DNA of 64,000 nt from Rhabdonatronobacter sediminivivens (GCF_013415485.1 NZ_JACBXS010000023.1:1-64000); one strand, 5' to 3'. Positions 7,903 to 17,864 are shown, counted from the first letter of the stretch. The notes: generated by a model from the sequence alone, not told the origin. Translations and numbers: made by a program.

Positions 7903-9383
7903 CCGAACCGCTGCAGTTCTGGATGGTGGCGCTGCTGTTCCTGCCGCTCATCGGCGCCATCGCGGCCTTTGTGCTGCCGCGCCATGCCCCGATTGTCGGC
8001 ATGGGGGTGGCGCTGGGCGTGACGGGGGCGGCGGTGGGCCTGTGCTGGCAGGTGCAGTCCGTTGGCACCGGCACCGTGGCCCTGGGCGGCTGGGGGGCGC
8101 CGCTGGGGATCAACCTGCATGTCGATGGGCTGAGCGCCGCCATGCTCGCCATGACCGCCGGGGTGGGCGCGGTTGTCAGCATGGGCGCGGTCAACACCTT
8201 TGGCGGCCGCGTTGCGCGCAGCGCTGAAACCGCCCGCCCGCGCCAGTATTTCTGGCCGCTCTGGCTGCTGCTGCTGACCGGGCTGAACGGGGTCTACCTG
8301 GGCACGGATATCTTCAACCTCTATGTGATGATCGAGGTCATCGCCCTGGCCGCCGTGGGCCTGACCGTGCTGAGCGGCAGCCTCGCCGCGCTGCGCGCCG
8401 GGCTGGACTACATGTTCGCGTCGATCCTGGGTGCGCTGCTGCTGCTGATGGGGGTGGGTTTTGTCTATCTGCAGCTGGGGCGGCTGGATTTCGGCGGGTT
8501 GGCGGGGGCAGACCCTTCGGGGGCGCTGGTGGCGGCGCTGGCGCTGATGTTCGTGGGGCTGGCCCTGAAGACAGCGTTGTTTCCGCTGCATTTCTGGCTT
8601 CCTGCGGCGCATGCGAACGCCACGGCCCCGGCGTCGGCGCTGCTGTCGGCGCTGGTGGTCAAGGCCGCGCTCTATATCATCGTCCGGCTGTTGCAGCACA
8701 TGCCCGCCCCGGGCGAGGCGCTGGTGGTGCTGATGGGCCTCATGGGCACGGGGGCGATCCTTTGGGGGTCGGTGCAGGCATTGCGCGCGGACCGGCTGAA
8801 GCTGCTGGTGGCCTGGTCCACGGTCACGCAGATCGGCCTGATCTTCGTGGCGCTGGCGCAGGCCGGGGTTGCGGGGCTGGCGCATAGCTGGAAGGCGGCG
8901 GCGGTGCTGATCCTGGCGCATGGGGTGGCCAAGGGCGCGATGTTCCTGGCCGCCGGGCGCATCCGGGCCGAGGTTGGCCATGACCGCATCCGTGATCTGG
9001 ACCGCAGCCCGGTGCGCCCGGCACTGGCGCAACTGGCCTTTGCCTTTGCCGCGGTCAGCCTGATCGGGCTGCCACCGTCGCTGGGGTTCATCGGCAAATG
9101 GATGGTGATGGAGGGCGCGCTGGCCGCCGGCAACTGGCACTGGGTGGTGATCACCATGACCGGGACGCTGTTCAGCCTGGCCTATTTCAGCCGCGTCTTT
9201 GCCGGGTTCCTGCGCTTTGACAGGGTGGAGGCGGATGTGCCGGGGGGCGTGGTCGAACAGCGCGGACGTGCGCCGATGGATTACGCGCCGCTGGCGCTGG
9301 CCGCGCTGGGGGTGGCGCTGGGGCTGGTGGCCGCGCCCATCCTGGAATTCCTGGAGATCGGCCGTGCGGGGGGCTGGCCATGA
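7899..9383 (+). CDS. Mrp/Mnh subunit D-like proton-translocating subunit (first of three)
   Basis: A 494-residue polytopic protein of the NuoL/M/N-MrpA/D family. The residues that form the proton path in this family are visible: Glu146 in the helix NLYVMIEVIAL, Lys224 in LALKTALFPLHFWLP, and Lys255 in LSALVVKAALY. It should therefore be able to carry protons or cations across the membrane. It is the first of three successive antiporter-like subunits in this operon, overlapping its neighbours by 4 bases. Which of the three corresponds to MrpA and which to MrpD cannot be decided by eye. Confidence 0.88.
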   Translation: MTEPLQFWMVALLFLPLIGAIAAFVLPRHAPIVGMGVALGVTGAAVGLCWQVQSVGTGTVALGGWGAPLGINLHVDGLSAAMLAMTAGVGAVVSMGAVNTFGGRVARSAETARPRQYFWPLWLLLLTGLNGVYLGTDIFNLYVMIEVIALAAVGLTVLSGSLAALRAGLDYMFASILGALLLLMGVGFVYLQLGRLDFGGLAGADPSGALVAALALMFVGLALKTALFPLHFWLPAAHANATAPASALLSALVVKAALYIIVRLLQHMPAPGEALVVLMGLMGTGAILWGSVQALRADRLKLLVAWSTVTQIGLIFVALAQAGVAGLAHSWKAAAVLILAHGVAKGAMFLAAGRIRAEVGHDRIRDLDRSPVRPALAQLAFAFAAVSLIGLPPSLGFIGKWMVMEGALAAGNWHWVVITMTGTLFSLAYFSRVFAGFLRFDRVEADVPGGVVEQRGRAPMDYAPLALAALGVALGLVAAPILEFLEIGRAGGWP

Positions 9384-10894
9384 TCCCCCTGCCCGAGGCC
9401 GGGGGCTTTCTGCCGCTGGCGATCCTGCTAACCTCGCTCCTGGTCTCGCCGGTGCTGTTTGCCTTGCCTGAACACAACGCCCGGCTGCGCACGGCGCTGA
9501 ACCTGGGCGCGGCCACGCTGAAGCTGGCGCTGGTGGCCTGGCTGAGCTGGCGCGTCAGCCGGGGCGCGGTCTATGACATCGGCTTCACGGTGCTGCCGGG
9601 GCTGAATTTCAAGCTGCAGGCAGACCCGCTGGCGGTGCTGTTCGTGGGGCTTTCGGCGGTGCTGTGGCTGATCACCACCGTCTATTCCGTGGGCTATCTG
9701 GAGCGCGGGCCCCATCGGGCGCGGTTCTTCGGTTTCTTCAGCCTCTGCGTGGCGGCGACGGTGGGCATTGCCATGGCGGGCAATCTGTTCACCTTTCTGA
9801 TCTTCTATGAGCTGCTGACGCTGGCCACCTATCCGCTGGTGATCCACAACGGCACGGCGCAGGCGTTGCGGGCGGGGCGGATCTATCTGGTTTACACGCT
9901 CTCGGGCGGGTTGCTGCTGCTTCTGGGCACGTTGGGGCTGTGGATGCTGGCGGGCAATACCGATTTCGCCCCGGGCGGCATCCTGGACGCGGTGATCGCT
10001 GACTCACCCCGCATGGCGCAGGCGCTGTTTGTGGTGCTGATTGCCGCGCTGGGGGTAAAGGCGGCGCTGGTCCCGCTGCACGCCTGGCTGCCCATCGCCA
10101 TGGTGGCCCCTGCGCCGGTCTCGGCGCTGCTGCATGCGGTGGCGGTGGTCAAGGCCGGCGCCTTTGGCATCATGCGCGTGGTCTATGAGCTGTTCGGGAT
10201 CGAGGCGACCCACGCGCTGGGACTGGCAGAACCGCTGGCGGCGGCGGCGGCGATTACCATCCTCTATGGATCGCTCCGGGCGCTGACGCAGGATGACATC
10301 AAGCGGCGGCTGGCCTTTTCCACCGTTAGCCAGGTCAGCTACATCACCCTGGGCGTGGCGCTGGCCAGCCCCATCGCCGCCACTGGCGCGCTGGCGCATC
10401 TGATCCATCAGGGCTTGATGAAGATCACCATGTTCATGGTCGCCGGTAACCTGGCCGAGGGGCTGGGCGTCAAGAAGGTCAGCCAGATGAACGGCGTGGG
10501 CCGCGCGATGCCATTCACCATGGCGGCGTTTTCGCTGGCGGCGCTGGGCATGATCGGCCTGCCGCCGCTGGCGGGGTTCATCAGCAAGTGGTTTCTGGCG
10601 CAGGGGGGGCTGGATGCCGGACAGGACTGGGTGATTGCGCTGCTGCTGGGCTCCAGCCTGCTCAATGCGATCTATTTCCTGCCCATGCTCTATCGCGCCT
10701 GGTTCCTGGAGGCAGACCGCCCCGCCGAAAGCCCGCCGCCCGGCACCCCCGGTCGCCCGCGCATCGGCTGGATGCTGGCCTTGCCGCCCATTGCCACGGC
10801 GGCCATGGTGGTCTTTGCCGGTGCCTTCGCCAATGCGCCCTTCAGCCCGCTGGACTGGACGCGCTTCGTCGTCGCCATCGAGTATCAGGAGTAA
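9380..10894 (+). CDS. Mrp/Mnh subunit D-like proton-translocating subunit (second of three)
   Basis: A 504-residue polytopic protein of the NuoL/M/N family. Conserved channel residues are Glu144 (LIFYELLTLATYPLVIHN), Lys227 (ALGVKAALVPLHAWLP) and Lys258 (VAVVKAGAFG). The FKLQADPLAVLFVGLSA segment near residue 80 and a RLAFSTVSQ motif are also typical. All key residues are present, so it is expected to be competent. It starts within the last codons of the previous gene and is followed after 4 bases by the third paralogue. Confidence 0.88.
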   Translation: MIPLPEAGGFLPLAILLTSLLVSPVLFALPEHNARLRTALNLGAATLKLALVAWLSWRVSRGAVYDIGFTVLPGLNFKLQADPLAVLFVGLSAVLWLITTVYSVGYLERGPHRARFFGFFSLCVAATVGIAMAGNLFTFLIFYELLTLATYPLVIHNGTAQALRAGRIYLVYTLSGGLLLLLGTLGLWMLAGNTDFAPGGILDAVIADSPRMAQALFVVLIAALGVKAALVPLHAWLPIAMVAPAPVSALLHAVAVVKAGAFGIMRVVYELFGIEATHALGLAEPLAAAAAITILYGSLRALTQDDIKRRLAFSTVSQVSYITLGVALASPIAATGALAHLIHQGLMKITMFMVAGNLAEGLGVKKVSQMNGVGRAMPFTMAAFSLAALGMIGLPPLAGFISKWFLAQGGLDAGQDWVIALLLGSSLLNAIYFLPMLYRAWFLEADRPAESPPPGTPGRPRIGWMLALPPIATAAMVVFAGAFANAPFSPLDWTRFVVAIEYQE

Positions 10895-10898
10895 GCCC

Positions 10899-12587
10899 AT
10901 GGCCGTGCTTGCCCTTCTTGCCGCGTTCGGAGTGCCGCTCTTGATGGCGGCGCTGCTGACGCTGGCGGGTGCGCGGGGGATGGTCTGGCGGCTGATGCCC
11001 TTTGCGGCGCTGCCTGCGCTGGCGCTGGCGCTGCTGGCGCCGGTGTCCTTGACCATGCCGGTGACGGTACGGCTGGACTGGCTGATCCTGGGCGCGCAAT
11101 TCGGGCTGGACGGGATCGCACGCGTGTTCCTGGGCCTGACGGCGGTGCTGTGGGTGGCGGCGGGGGCCGCGGCGCGGCACTGGTTGCACGATGACCCCCG
11201 GGGCACGGGCTTCGGCATCTGCTTCCTGCTGGCCATGGCCGGAAACCTGGGCCTGATCCTGGCGCAGGACGCCCTGAGCTTCTATGCCCTGTTTGCGCTG
11301 ATGAGCTTTGCGGCCTTCGGGCTGGTGGTCCACACCCGCAGCAAGGCCGCCATCGGCGCGGCGCAGCTCTATATCATCTTTGTCATTGCCGGGGAGCTTG
11401 CACTTTTTGCCGGGCTGGCGCTGGCGGCCGGGCAGGCACAGACGCTCTTGCTGTCGGAGCTGCGCATCGCGCCCATGTCCGATCTGGCCGCGGCGCTGCT
11501 GATCATTGGCTTTGCCACCAAACTTGGCCTGATGCCGCTGCATTTCTGGCTGCCCCCTGCCCATGGCGCGGCCCCCGTTCCCGCCAGCGCGGTGCTGTCG
11601 GGGGCGATGATCAAGGCCGGGCTTTATGGCATGATGGTCACACTGCCGCTGGGCATCCAGGCGTTCGAGGATCACGCCACGGTCATCATGGCCGCCGGGC
11701 TGATAAGCCTCTTCGCCGCCGCCCTGACCGGGGTGCAGCAGACCAATCCAAAGACGGTGCTGGGTTTTTCCAGCGTCAGCCAGATGGGGATCATCGCGCT
11801 GGGGCTGGGGGCGGCGCTGATGGTGCCGCAGGCCTGGCCGGTGATCCTGCCGGTGCTGGTGTTCCAGGCCACGCATCACGCCATGTCCAAGGGCGCGCTG
11901 TTTCTGGGCGCGGGGGCCTGGGCCGCGCAGCCCGGGTGGCGGGGGCGGGTGCTGCTGACCGGCGCGGTGCTGGTCCCGGCGCTGGTGCTGGCCGGGCTGC
12001 CCTTCAGCTCCGGCGCGCTGGGCAAGGAGGCGCTCAAGACCGCGCTTGCCGAAGGCTCACCCGTCTGGCTGCCGTGGCTGATCGCGGCGCTGACGCTTTC
12101 GGGGATTGCCACCACGCTGCTGATGGCGCGGTTCGTGGTGTTCCTGTGGCGCTCCCCACCCGCGGTGCCCCCGGGCGCGCGGGTCGAGGGGCTGGTGCTG
12201 CCTTTCCTGTCGCTGGTCATCGTGTCCGGGGCGCTGCCGCTCCTGTGGCCGGCGCTGGTGCCCGGGTGGGCCGGGCCGGTGAACGGCGCTGCGCCGGGCG
12301 CGTTCTGGCCGGTTCTGGCGGGGATGGGGCTGGCTGCGGGGGCGGCGCTTTATGCCCATACGGTGGCGGTGGGCACGGCGGCCTTCCTGCGCCAGGTAAC
12401 GGCGCCTTTCGTGCTGCTGTGGGAGCGGGTGGCGCTGGTGGGCACCCGCGCGCGCCGCGCGCTGCGGCAACTGGCGCAGACCCTTCCGGCCACGCTTGAA
12501 GCGCGCGGGATCGGCTGGCGCCTGGGGCAAGGCGCCATTGCCGCGCTGATCCTGCTGGTGCTGATCCTGGAGGCGCTGGCCCTCTGA
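10899..12587 (+). CDS. NuoL/M/N-like antiporter subunit (third of three), atypical TM5
   Basis: A 562-residue polytopic protein, paralogous to the two preceding subunits. The lysines are kept (Lys208 in [16 protein letters not shown] and Lys239 in [12 protein letters not shown]), as are the [10 protein letters not shown] and [13 protein letters not shown] motifs. In the transmembrane-5 segment ([18 protein letters not shown]), however, the position of the usual essential glutamate is Ala133. A glutamate in the next helix (Glu165) might substitute. The C-terminal 90 residues form an extra arm with an amphipathic stretch and a last membrane helix. Start chosen at 10899, 4 bases after the preceding stop; a longer frame upstream merely overlaps the previous gene. 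Confidence 0.85.
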   Translation: MAVLALLAAFGVPLLMAALLTLAGARGMVWRLMPFAALPALALALLAPVSLTMPVTVRLDWLILGAQFGLDGIARVFLGLTAVLWVAAGAAARHWLHDDPRGTGFGICFLLAMAGNLGLILAQDALSFYALFALMSFAAFGLVVHTRSKAAIGAAQLYIIFVIAGELALFAGLALAAGQAQTLLLSELRIAPMSDLAAALLIIGFATKLGLMPLHFWLPPAHGAAPVPASAVLSGAMIKAGLYGMMVTLPLGIQAFEDHATVIMAAGLISLFAAALTGVQQTNPKTVLGFSSVSQMGIIALGLGAALMVPQAWPVILPVLVFQATHHAMSKGALFLGAGAWAAQPGWRGRVLLTGAVLVPALVLAGLPFSSGALGKEALKTALAEGSPVWLPWLIAALTLSGIATTLLMARFVVFLWRSPPAVPPGARVEGLVLPFLSLVIVSGALPLLWPALVPGWAGPVNGAAPGAFWPVLAGMGLAAGAALYAHTVAVGTAAFLRQVTAPFVLLWERVALVGTRARRALRQLAQTLPATLEARGIGWRLGQGAIAALILLVLILEALAL

Positions 12588-12690
12588 GGGGGGAAACCCG
12601 GCTCTCTCGCCTCGCTTGAGCCTTGGGGCCGGGACAGCTATGGAAAGGGCCAACGGGGCAGCCCGGATCACGGATGGACAGGTTTCGCAG

Positions 12691-13794
12691 ATGAGCTTCA
12701 ACACCTTCGGCCATATCTTTCGCGTCACCACCTGGGGCGAAAGCCACGGGCCTGCGCTGGGCGCCACCGTGGATGGCTGCCCGCCGGGGGTCGCGCTGGA
12801 TGAAAGCGTGATCCAGCCCTGGCTGGACCGGCGCAAGCCCGGGCAAAGCCGCTACACCACCCAGCGGCGTGAGGCGGATACGGTCGAGATCCTTTCAGGC
12901 GTCTATGAGGGGCGGACCACCGGCACGCCGATTCAGCTGATGATCCGCAACACCGACCAGCGGTCCAAGGATTACAGCGATATCGAGGCGACCTTTCGCC
13001 CTGGCCATGCCGATATCACCTATTTCCAGAAATACGGGCTGCGCGATCCGCGCGGGGGCGGGCGCTCCAGCGCGCGCGAAACCGCCGCACGGGTGGCGGC
13101 GGGCGGGGTGGCGCGCGCGGTGCTGGGCGATCTGGTGCCGGGGCTGGAGGTGCAGGGCTATATGGTGCAGATGGGGCCGCATGGGATCGACCGTGCGCGC
13201 TTTGACGCCGCGCAGATCGACCGCAACCCCTTCTGGGTGCCCGATGCGCAGGCGGCCACGGATTGGGCGGAGTATCTCGACAGCCTGCGCAAGAGCGGAA
13301 ATTCCGTCGGCGCGGTGATCGAGGTGGTGGCGCGCAATGTGCCCCCCGGCCTGGGCGCGCCGATCTATGCCAAGCTGGACACGGACCTGGCCGCGGCCAT
13401 GATGTCCATCAACGCGGTCAAGGGGGTCGAGATCGGCGAGGGCATGGGCGCCGCCGCCCTGACCGGCGTTGAAAACGCGGACGAAATCCGCATGGGCGCG
13501 CAAGGCCCGGTCTATGGCAGTAACCACGCCGGGGGGATTCTGGGGGGCATTTCCACGGGGCAGGAGGTTGTGGTGCGCTTTGCGGTCAAGCCGACCTCGT
13601 CGATCCTGATGCCGCGCGGGTCGATCACGCGCAGCGGGGAGGCGACCGAAGTGGTGACCAAGGGCCGCCATGATCCCTGCGTCGGCATTCGTGCCGTGCC
13701 CGTGGGCGAGGCGATGATGGCCTGTGTGCTTCTGGATCATCTGCTGTTGCACCGCGCGCAATGCGGCGCGGGACCGCGCGGTCACATCGGTTGA
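12691..13794 (+). CDS. aroC: chorismate synthase
   Basis: Last step of the shikimate pathway: converts 5-enolpyruvylshikimate-3-phosphate to chorismate using reduced FMN. The 367-residue protein has all family signatures: [18 protein letters not shown] near the N-terminus, [17 protein letters not shown] in the middle, and [17 protein letters not shown] near the C-terminus. The ATG at 12691 gives the standard [20 protein letters not shown] start. It follows the antiporter operon by about 100 bases in the same direction but is functionally unrelated. Confidence 0.97.
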   Translation: MSFNTFGHIFRVTTWGESHGPALGATVDGCPPGVALDESVIQPWLDRRKPGQSRYTTQRREADTVEILSGVYEGRTTGTPIQLMIRNTDQRSKDYSDIEATFRPGHADITYFQKYGLRDPRGGGRSSARETAARVAAGGVARAVLGDLVPGLEVQGYMVQMGPHGIDRARFDAAQIDRNPFWVPDAQAATDWAEYLDSLRKSGNSVGAVIEVVARNVPPGLGAPIYAKLDTDLAAAMMSINAVKGVEIGEGMGAAALTGVENADEIRMGAQGPVYGSNHAGGILGGISTGQEVVVRFAVKPTSSILMPRGSITRSGEATEVVTKGRHDPCVGIRAVPVGEAMMACVLLDHLLLHRAQCGAGPRGHIG

Positions 13795-13844
13795 GTGGGC
13801 TGCGCCGCCCCGGGCATGCTTTTGCGTCTGGAGGGCGGTGCGGC

Positions 13845-16505
13845 TCAGGGGTCGGAGGGCGGGCGCGACAGGGCCTTCAATTCATACAGCAGCGCCAGCG
13901 CGTCGCGCGGGGAGAGGTCATCGGGGTGCACGGCGGCAAGGCGTTCGGCCACCGGATCGGCCTTTGGGGCGGGTGATTGTGGCGCGGGTGCGGGGCGGGC
14001 TGCGAAGAGCGGCAATTCGTCGATCAGGGCAACGGGATTGCGCGCGCCTTCGCGTTCGCCGCTTTCCAGTGCGGTCAGAATTTCGCGCGCGCGGGTGACG
14101 GCGGCTTCGGGCAGCCCGGCCAGGCGGGCGACCTGCACCCCGTAGGAGCGGTCGGCGGCGCCGGTGCGGACTTCATGGAGGAAGATCACCTCACCCTCCC
14201 ATTCGCGCACGGCGACGGTGGCGTTTTCGACCCCGCGCAGCCGCGCGGCAAGGCCCGTCATCTCATGGTAATGGGTGGCAAACAGCGCGCGGCAGCGGTT
14301 GATGTCATGCAGATGTTCCAGCACCGCCCAGGCGATGGACAGCCCGTCCCAGGTGGCCGTACCGCGACCGATCTCATCCAGGATCACCAGCGCGCGGGCA
14401 TCGGCCTGGTTCAGGATCGCCGCGGTTTCCACCATTTCCACCATGAAGGTGGACCGCCCGCGCGCCAGATCATCCGAGGCGCCGACCCGGCTGAAGACCT
14501 GGCTCACCAGCCCGATATGGGCCTGTTGCGCGGGGACAAAGGCGCCCGCCTGCGCCAGCACGGCAATCAGCGCATTCTGGCGCAGGAAGGTGGATTTGCC
14601 CGCCATGTTCGGCCCGGTCAGCAGCCGGATCGCTGCGCCATCGGTGTCGGCGGGTGACAGGGTGCAGTCATTGGCGACAAAGCTGTCGCCCGCGCGGCGC
14701 AGGGCGGCTTCGACCACCGGATGGCGTCCGGCCTGGATGTCAAAGGCGCGGCTGTCATCAACCCGGGGCGCGCACCAGTCGCCGCTGGCAGCCAGTTCCG
14801 CGAACCCCGCCGCCAGGTCGATCTCTGCCAGCGCACGGGCGCAGGCCGAGACTATGCCCGCGGCCTCCAGCACGGCGCGGCGCAACCCGTCGAAAAGCTG
14901 TTTTTCCAGTTCCAGCGCATGGGCGCCCGCGTTGAGGATGCGGGTCTCCATCTCGGACAGTTCCACGGTGGTGAAGCGCAGCTGGTTGGCGGTGGTCTGG
15001 CGGTGGATGAAGGTTTCCGAAAGCGGCGGCGCCAGCATCTTCTCGGCATGGGTGGCCGTGGTTTCGATGAAATAGCCCAGCACGTTGTTATGCTTGATCT
15101 TCAGCGCGGTGATCCCGGTCTGGCGGGCGTAATCGGCCTGCATCCCGGCGATGACGCTGCGGCCTTCGTCGCGCAGACGGCGGGCTTCATCCAGATCCGC
15201 GTCATGGCCGGGTGCGATGAAGCCACCATCGCGCGCCAGCAGGGGCGGATCGGCCACCAGGGCTGCATCCAGCGCTTCGAGGAGCGGGTCATGGCCGCCG
15301 AGGGCCCGGGTGGCCTGTTGCAGATGCTCGGGCAACTCCTGCGGGTCCAGCAGCCCGGCGATCTGTCCGGCCTGGGCCAACCCGTCGCGGATGGCGGCCA
15401 GATCGCGCGGCCCGCCCCGCTCCAGTGCCAGCCGTGACAGCGCACGGTCCATATCCGGCACCTGCCGCAGGGCGCGACGAAGCTCTGCGCGCAGGCTCGC
15501 CTCCTGGTGCAGCAGGCCGACGGCCGCCTGGCGGGCGTGAATTTCACCCAGAACGCAGGAGGGACTGGACAGCCGCCGTTCCAGAAGCCGCGCCCCGGCG
15601 GCGGTGACGGTGGTGTCAATGGCGGCCAGCAGTGACCCTTCGCGCCCGCCCGCCAGGGCAGCGGTCAGTTCCAGATTGCGGCGGGTGGCGGCATCGATGA
15701 GCATGACCTGCGCAGCCGCTTCGCGCACCGGAGGGCGCAGCAGTGGCAGGTTTCCGCGCTGGGTCAGGTCCAGATAGGCCACCAGCCCGCCCAGAGCACC
15801 CAGTTCCGCCCGGCTGAAGCTGCCGAAGCCTTCCAGCGTGCCCACACCATAGAGCGTGCAGAGGCGACCCTCGGCGGACTGGCTGTCGAAGCTGGCACGC
15901 GCAGAGGCGGTGAGCGCGGCGCCCAGTTCCTCGCTCAGGGGGCGCAGGTCGGTTTCCAGCGGTTCGGGCACCAGCAATTCGCGCGGCATGAGGCGGGCCA
16001 GTTCGGGGCCCAGCCGCGCCCGGTCGCAGGCCATGACGCGCAATTCACCGGTGGACATGTCGCACCAGGCCAGCGCGCCGGCTTCACGCACCTCGGTGTA
16101 GGCGGCCAGATAGTTGTGGCGGCGCGCATCCAGCAGCGACTCTTCGGTCAGGGTGCCGGGGGTGACGAGACGGACCACATCGCGCGCGACCACCGATTTC
16201 GAACCGCGCTTGCGGGCCTCGGCGGGGTTTTCCATCTGTTCGGCAATGGCCACCCGAAAGCCCCGGCGTATGAGCGTCAGCAGGTATCCTTCGGCGGAAT
16301 GGACGGGGACGCCGCACATGGGGATGTCATCGCCCTGATGCTTGCCGCGCCGGGTCAGCGCGATATCCAGCGCCGCCGCAGCGGCGACGGCGTCATCGAA
16401 GAACAGTTCGTAGAAATCGCCCATCCGGTAGAACAGAAGCGCATCGCGGTATTGCGCCTTGATCTCCAGATACTGCGCCATCATCGGCGTGACCGTTTCG
16501 CCCAC
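13845..16505 (-). CDS. mutS: DNA mismatch repair protein MutS
   Basis: Recognises mismatches and small loops and starts methyl-independent or -dependent mismatch repair. The 886-residue protein has the mismatch-reading FYE motif at residues 31-33 (MGDFYELFFDD), the connector and clamp regions, and a C-terminal ABC-type ATPase with Walker A GPNMAGKST and a Walker B/signature region LVILDEIGRGTATWDGL. GTSTYDG is usual, so the S-to-A and Y-to-W changes are mild variants. The start is a GTG at 16505 with GGGGGA just upstream; in-frame ATGs at residues 8 and 9 are alternatives, and a stop codon lies about 16 codons before the GTG. Confidence 0.96.
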   Translation of the reverse strand: MGETVTPMMAQYLEIKAQYRDALLFYRMGDFYELFFDDAVAAAAALDIALTRRGKHQGDDIPMCGVPVHSAEGYLLTLIRRGFRVAIAEQMENPAEARKRGSKSVVARDVVRLVTPGTLTEESLLDARRHNYLAAYTEVREAGALAWCDMSTGELRVMACDRARLGPELARLMPRELLVPEPLETDLRPLSEELGAALTASARASFDSQSAEGRLCTLYGVGTLEGFGSFSRAELGALGGLVAYLDLTQRGNLPLLRPPVREAAAQVMLIDAATRRNLELTAALAGGREGSLLAAIDTTVTAAGARLLERRLSSPSCVLGEIHARQAAVGLLHQEASLRAELRRALRQVPDMDRALSRLALERGGPRDLAAIRDGLAQAGQIAGLLDPQELPEHLQQATRALGGHDPLLEALDAALVADPPLLARDGGFIAPGHDADLDEARRLRDEGRSVIAGMQADYARQTGITALKIKHNNVLGYFIETTATHAEKMLAPPLSETFIHRQTTANQLRFTTVELSEMETRILNAGAHALELEKQLFDGLRRAVLEAAGIVSACARALAEIDLAAGFAELAASGDWCAPRVDDSRAFDIQAGRHPVVEAALRRAGDSFVANDCTLSPADTDGAAIRLLTGPNMAGKSTFLRQNALIAVLAQAGAFVPAQQAHIGLVSQVFSRVGASDDLARGRSTFMVEMVETAAILNQADARALVILDEIGRGTATWDGLSIAWAVLEHLHDINRCRALFATHYHEMTGLAARLRGVENATVAVREWEGEVIFLHEVRTGAADRSYGVQVARLAGLPEAAVTRAREILTALESGEREGARNPVALIDELPLFAARPAPAPQSPAPKADPVAERLAAVHPDDLSPRDALALLYELKALSRPPSDP

Positions 16506-16584
16506 CGCGTCCCCCGTTGGTCCCGGACCATCTGCATTGCGGGTCTGACCCTACAAAAGCCCCAACCCGGGTGAAACCGAAAAA

Positions 16585-16663
16585 CACGCTGCCTGCCCGC
16601 CGTCCCCGGGGCGCGCCCACCCGCCCACCCTGCGCGCCCCGGGGACGGCGGGCAGGCAGCGTG
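16585..16663. repeat. G-quadruplex-in-hairpin repeat, copy A (32-bp perfect stem)
   Basis: Bases 16585-16616 are exactly complementary to 16632-16663, a perfect 32-bp stem, with a 15-base loop CCACCCGCCCACCCT. Counting one stem base, the minus strand reads GGGTGGGCGGGTGGG across the loop, an ideal three-tetrad G-quadruplex motif with one-base linkers. A short GGTGCC/GGCGCC hairpin follows at 16672-16685. The element stands between the divergent mutS and sugar-kinase genes, so it cannot be a simple 3' terminator of either. Confidence 0.85.
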
Positions 16664-16722
16664 CTTGCCGCGGTGCCATGGCGCCTGTATCACCGGGGCA
16701 TCTTTCTGGCGGGGCAGGCACG

Positions 16723-17610
16723 ATGACGGTCTATTGTTTCGGGTCCATCAATATCGATCATTTCTACCGGCTGCCGCGTCTGCCCGCGCCGGGCGAGACA
16801 CTGGCGGTGCTGGACCATGCCACCGGGCTGGGCGGCAAGGGGGCGAACCAGTCGGTGGCCGCGGCGCGGGCGAGCGCGCGCACGGTGCATCTGGGGGCCG
16901 TGGGGCGCGATGGGGCCGGTATGTTGGAGCGGCTGGCAGCCCTGGGGGTGGATTGCGCCGGTGTGGTGCAGCGCGATGACATGGTCACTGGGCATGCGGT
17001 GATCATGGTGGATGACGCGGGGGAAAACAGCATTGTCATCCACCCCGGCGCCAATCGCGCGCAGGATCTGGGCGCTGTTCAGGCGGCACTGGCGCAGGCG
17101 GCACTTGGCGATATTCTGCTGTTGCAGAACGAAACCGACCTGCAACCCGAAGTCGCCGAACTGGCCATTGGCAAGGGGCTTGAGGTGATCTATTCCGCAG
17201 CGCCCTTCGAGGTTGAGGCGACCCGCGCGATCCTGCCCTTTTGCAACATGCTGGTGCTGAACGCGGTCGAAGCGGCGCAATTGTCCGAGGCACTTGACAT
17301 GCCGCTGGAAGATCTGCCGGTGGAAACGGTGGTGGTGACCCGTGGCAGCGACGGTGCAGACTGGATTGCCCGCGGGGCACCACCAATCCATATGCCGGCC
17401 TTTGCAGTGACGGCAGTGGATACAACAGGGGCAGGGGATTGCTTCGCCGGAACGCTGGCCGCGGCACTTGATGCGGGCCTGCCGCCGACCGACTCCATGC
17501 GTCGCGCAACCGCCGCCGCTGCGCTTCAAGTCACGCAACATGGAACCGCCGAGGCCATGCCGGACGCCGATGCGGTTGCGGCGTTCCTGGCAGAGCAGGA
17601 TCGCGCCTGA
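16723..17610 (+). CDS. PfkB-family carbohydrate kinase, ribokinase-like
   Basis: A 295-residue ATP-dependent kinase of the ribokinase/PfkB family. It shows the N-terminal sugar-binding glycine motif GLGGKGANQSVAAARA, and the C-terminal signature DTTGAGDCFAGTLAAAL with the catalytic base Asp239. Overall length and the GSINIDHFYRLP start fit ribokinases, but the true substrate (ribose, another pentose or a nucleoside) cannot be told, and no transporter or catabolic partner is adjacent. Start at 16723 follows the family N-terminus; the frame extends 15 codons upstream without support. It is transcribed away from mutS. Confidence 0.85.
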   Translation: MTVYCFGSINIDHFYRLPRLPAPGETLAVLDHATGLGGKGANQSVAAARASARTVHLGAVGRDGAGMLERLAALGVDCAGVVQRDDMVTGHAVIMVDDAGENSIVIHPGANRAQDLGAVQAALAQAALGDILLLQNETDLQPEVAELAIGKGLEVIYSAAPFEVEATRAILPFCNMLVLNAVEAAQLSEALDMPLEDLPVETVVVTRGSDGADWIARGAPPIHMPAFAVTAVDTTGAGDCFAGTLAAALDAGLPPTDSMRRATAAAALQVTQHGTAEAMPDADAVAAFLAEQDRA

Positions 17611-17736
17611 CCGGCAGTGCCAGGACAGGCGGTCGGCTTGCGCAGTGGCACTTAACACGCCCTGGGAGGCTGCGCAAAGGTGCTGATCCTGCCTGCAGCT
17701 TCAGTCTGGTTTGCGCTTCGGCACCATCAATATATG

Positions 17737-17813
17737 GCCAAAAGCGCTTGCGCATTTGGCCAGCGCCCATGAGGCGCGCGGGTGGGGGGGGTGGGGCGCG
17801 GCTCGTGGGCGCT
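17737..17813. repeat. G-quadruplex-in-hairpin repeat, copy B, with adjacent second hairpin
   Basis: Arms 17762-17778 and 17797-17813 pair over 17 positions with one G-G mismatch (C-C on the other strand) and one G-T wobble. The loop is GGGTGGGGGGGGTGGGG on the plus strand. One base before the left arm lies a second hairpin at 17737-17760 (GCCAAAAGCGC, two-base turn, GCGCATTTGGC; one mismatch). The unit sits in the convergent space between the sugar kinase and threonine aldolase, with the G-rich strand on plus. Confidence 0.8.
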
Positions 17814-17864
17814 TCTGGCGCTTGCCGGGTATTCAGGGCAGGGCGTTGCGCCCGCTGTCGCAGA

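Noticed and set aside
13845-16505. MutS variant residues in the Walker B/signature region as loss of function
   Set aside because: The catalytic DE and the glycine framework are intact; Ser-to-Ala and Tyr-to-Trp are mild substitutions.
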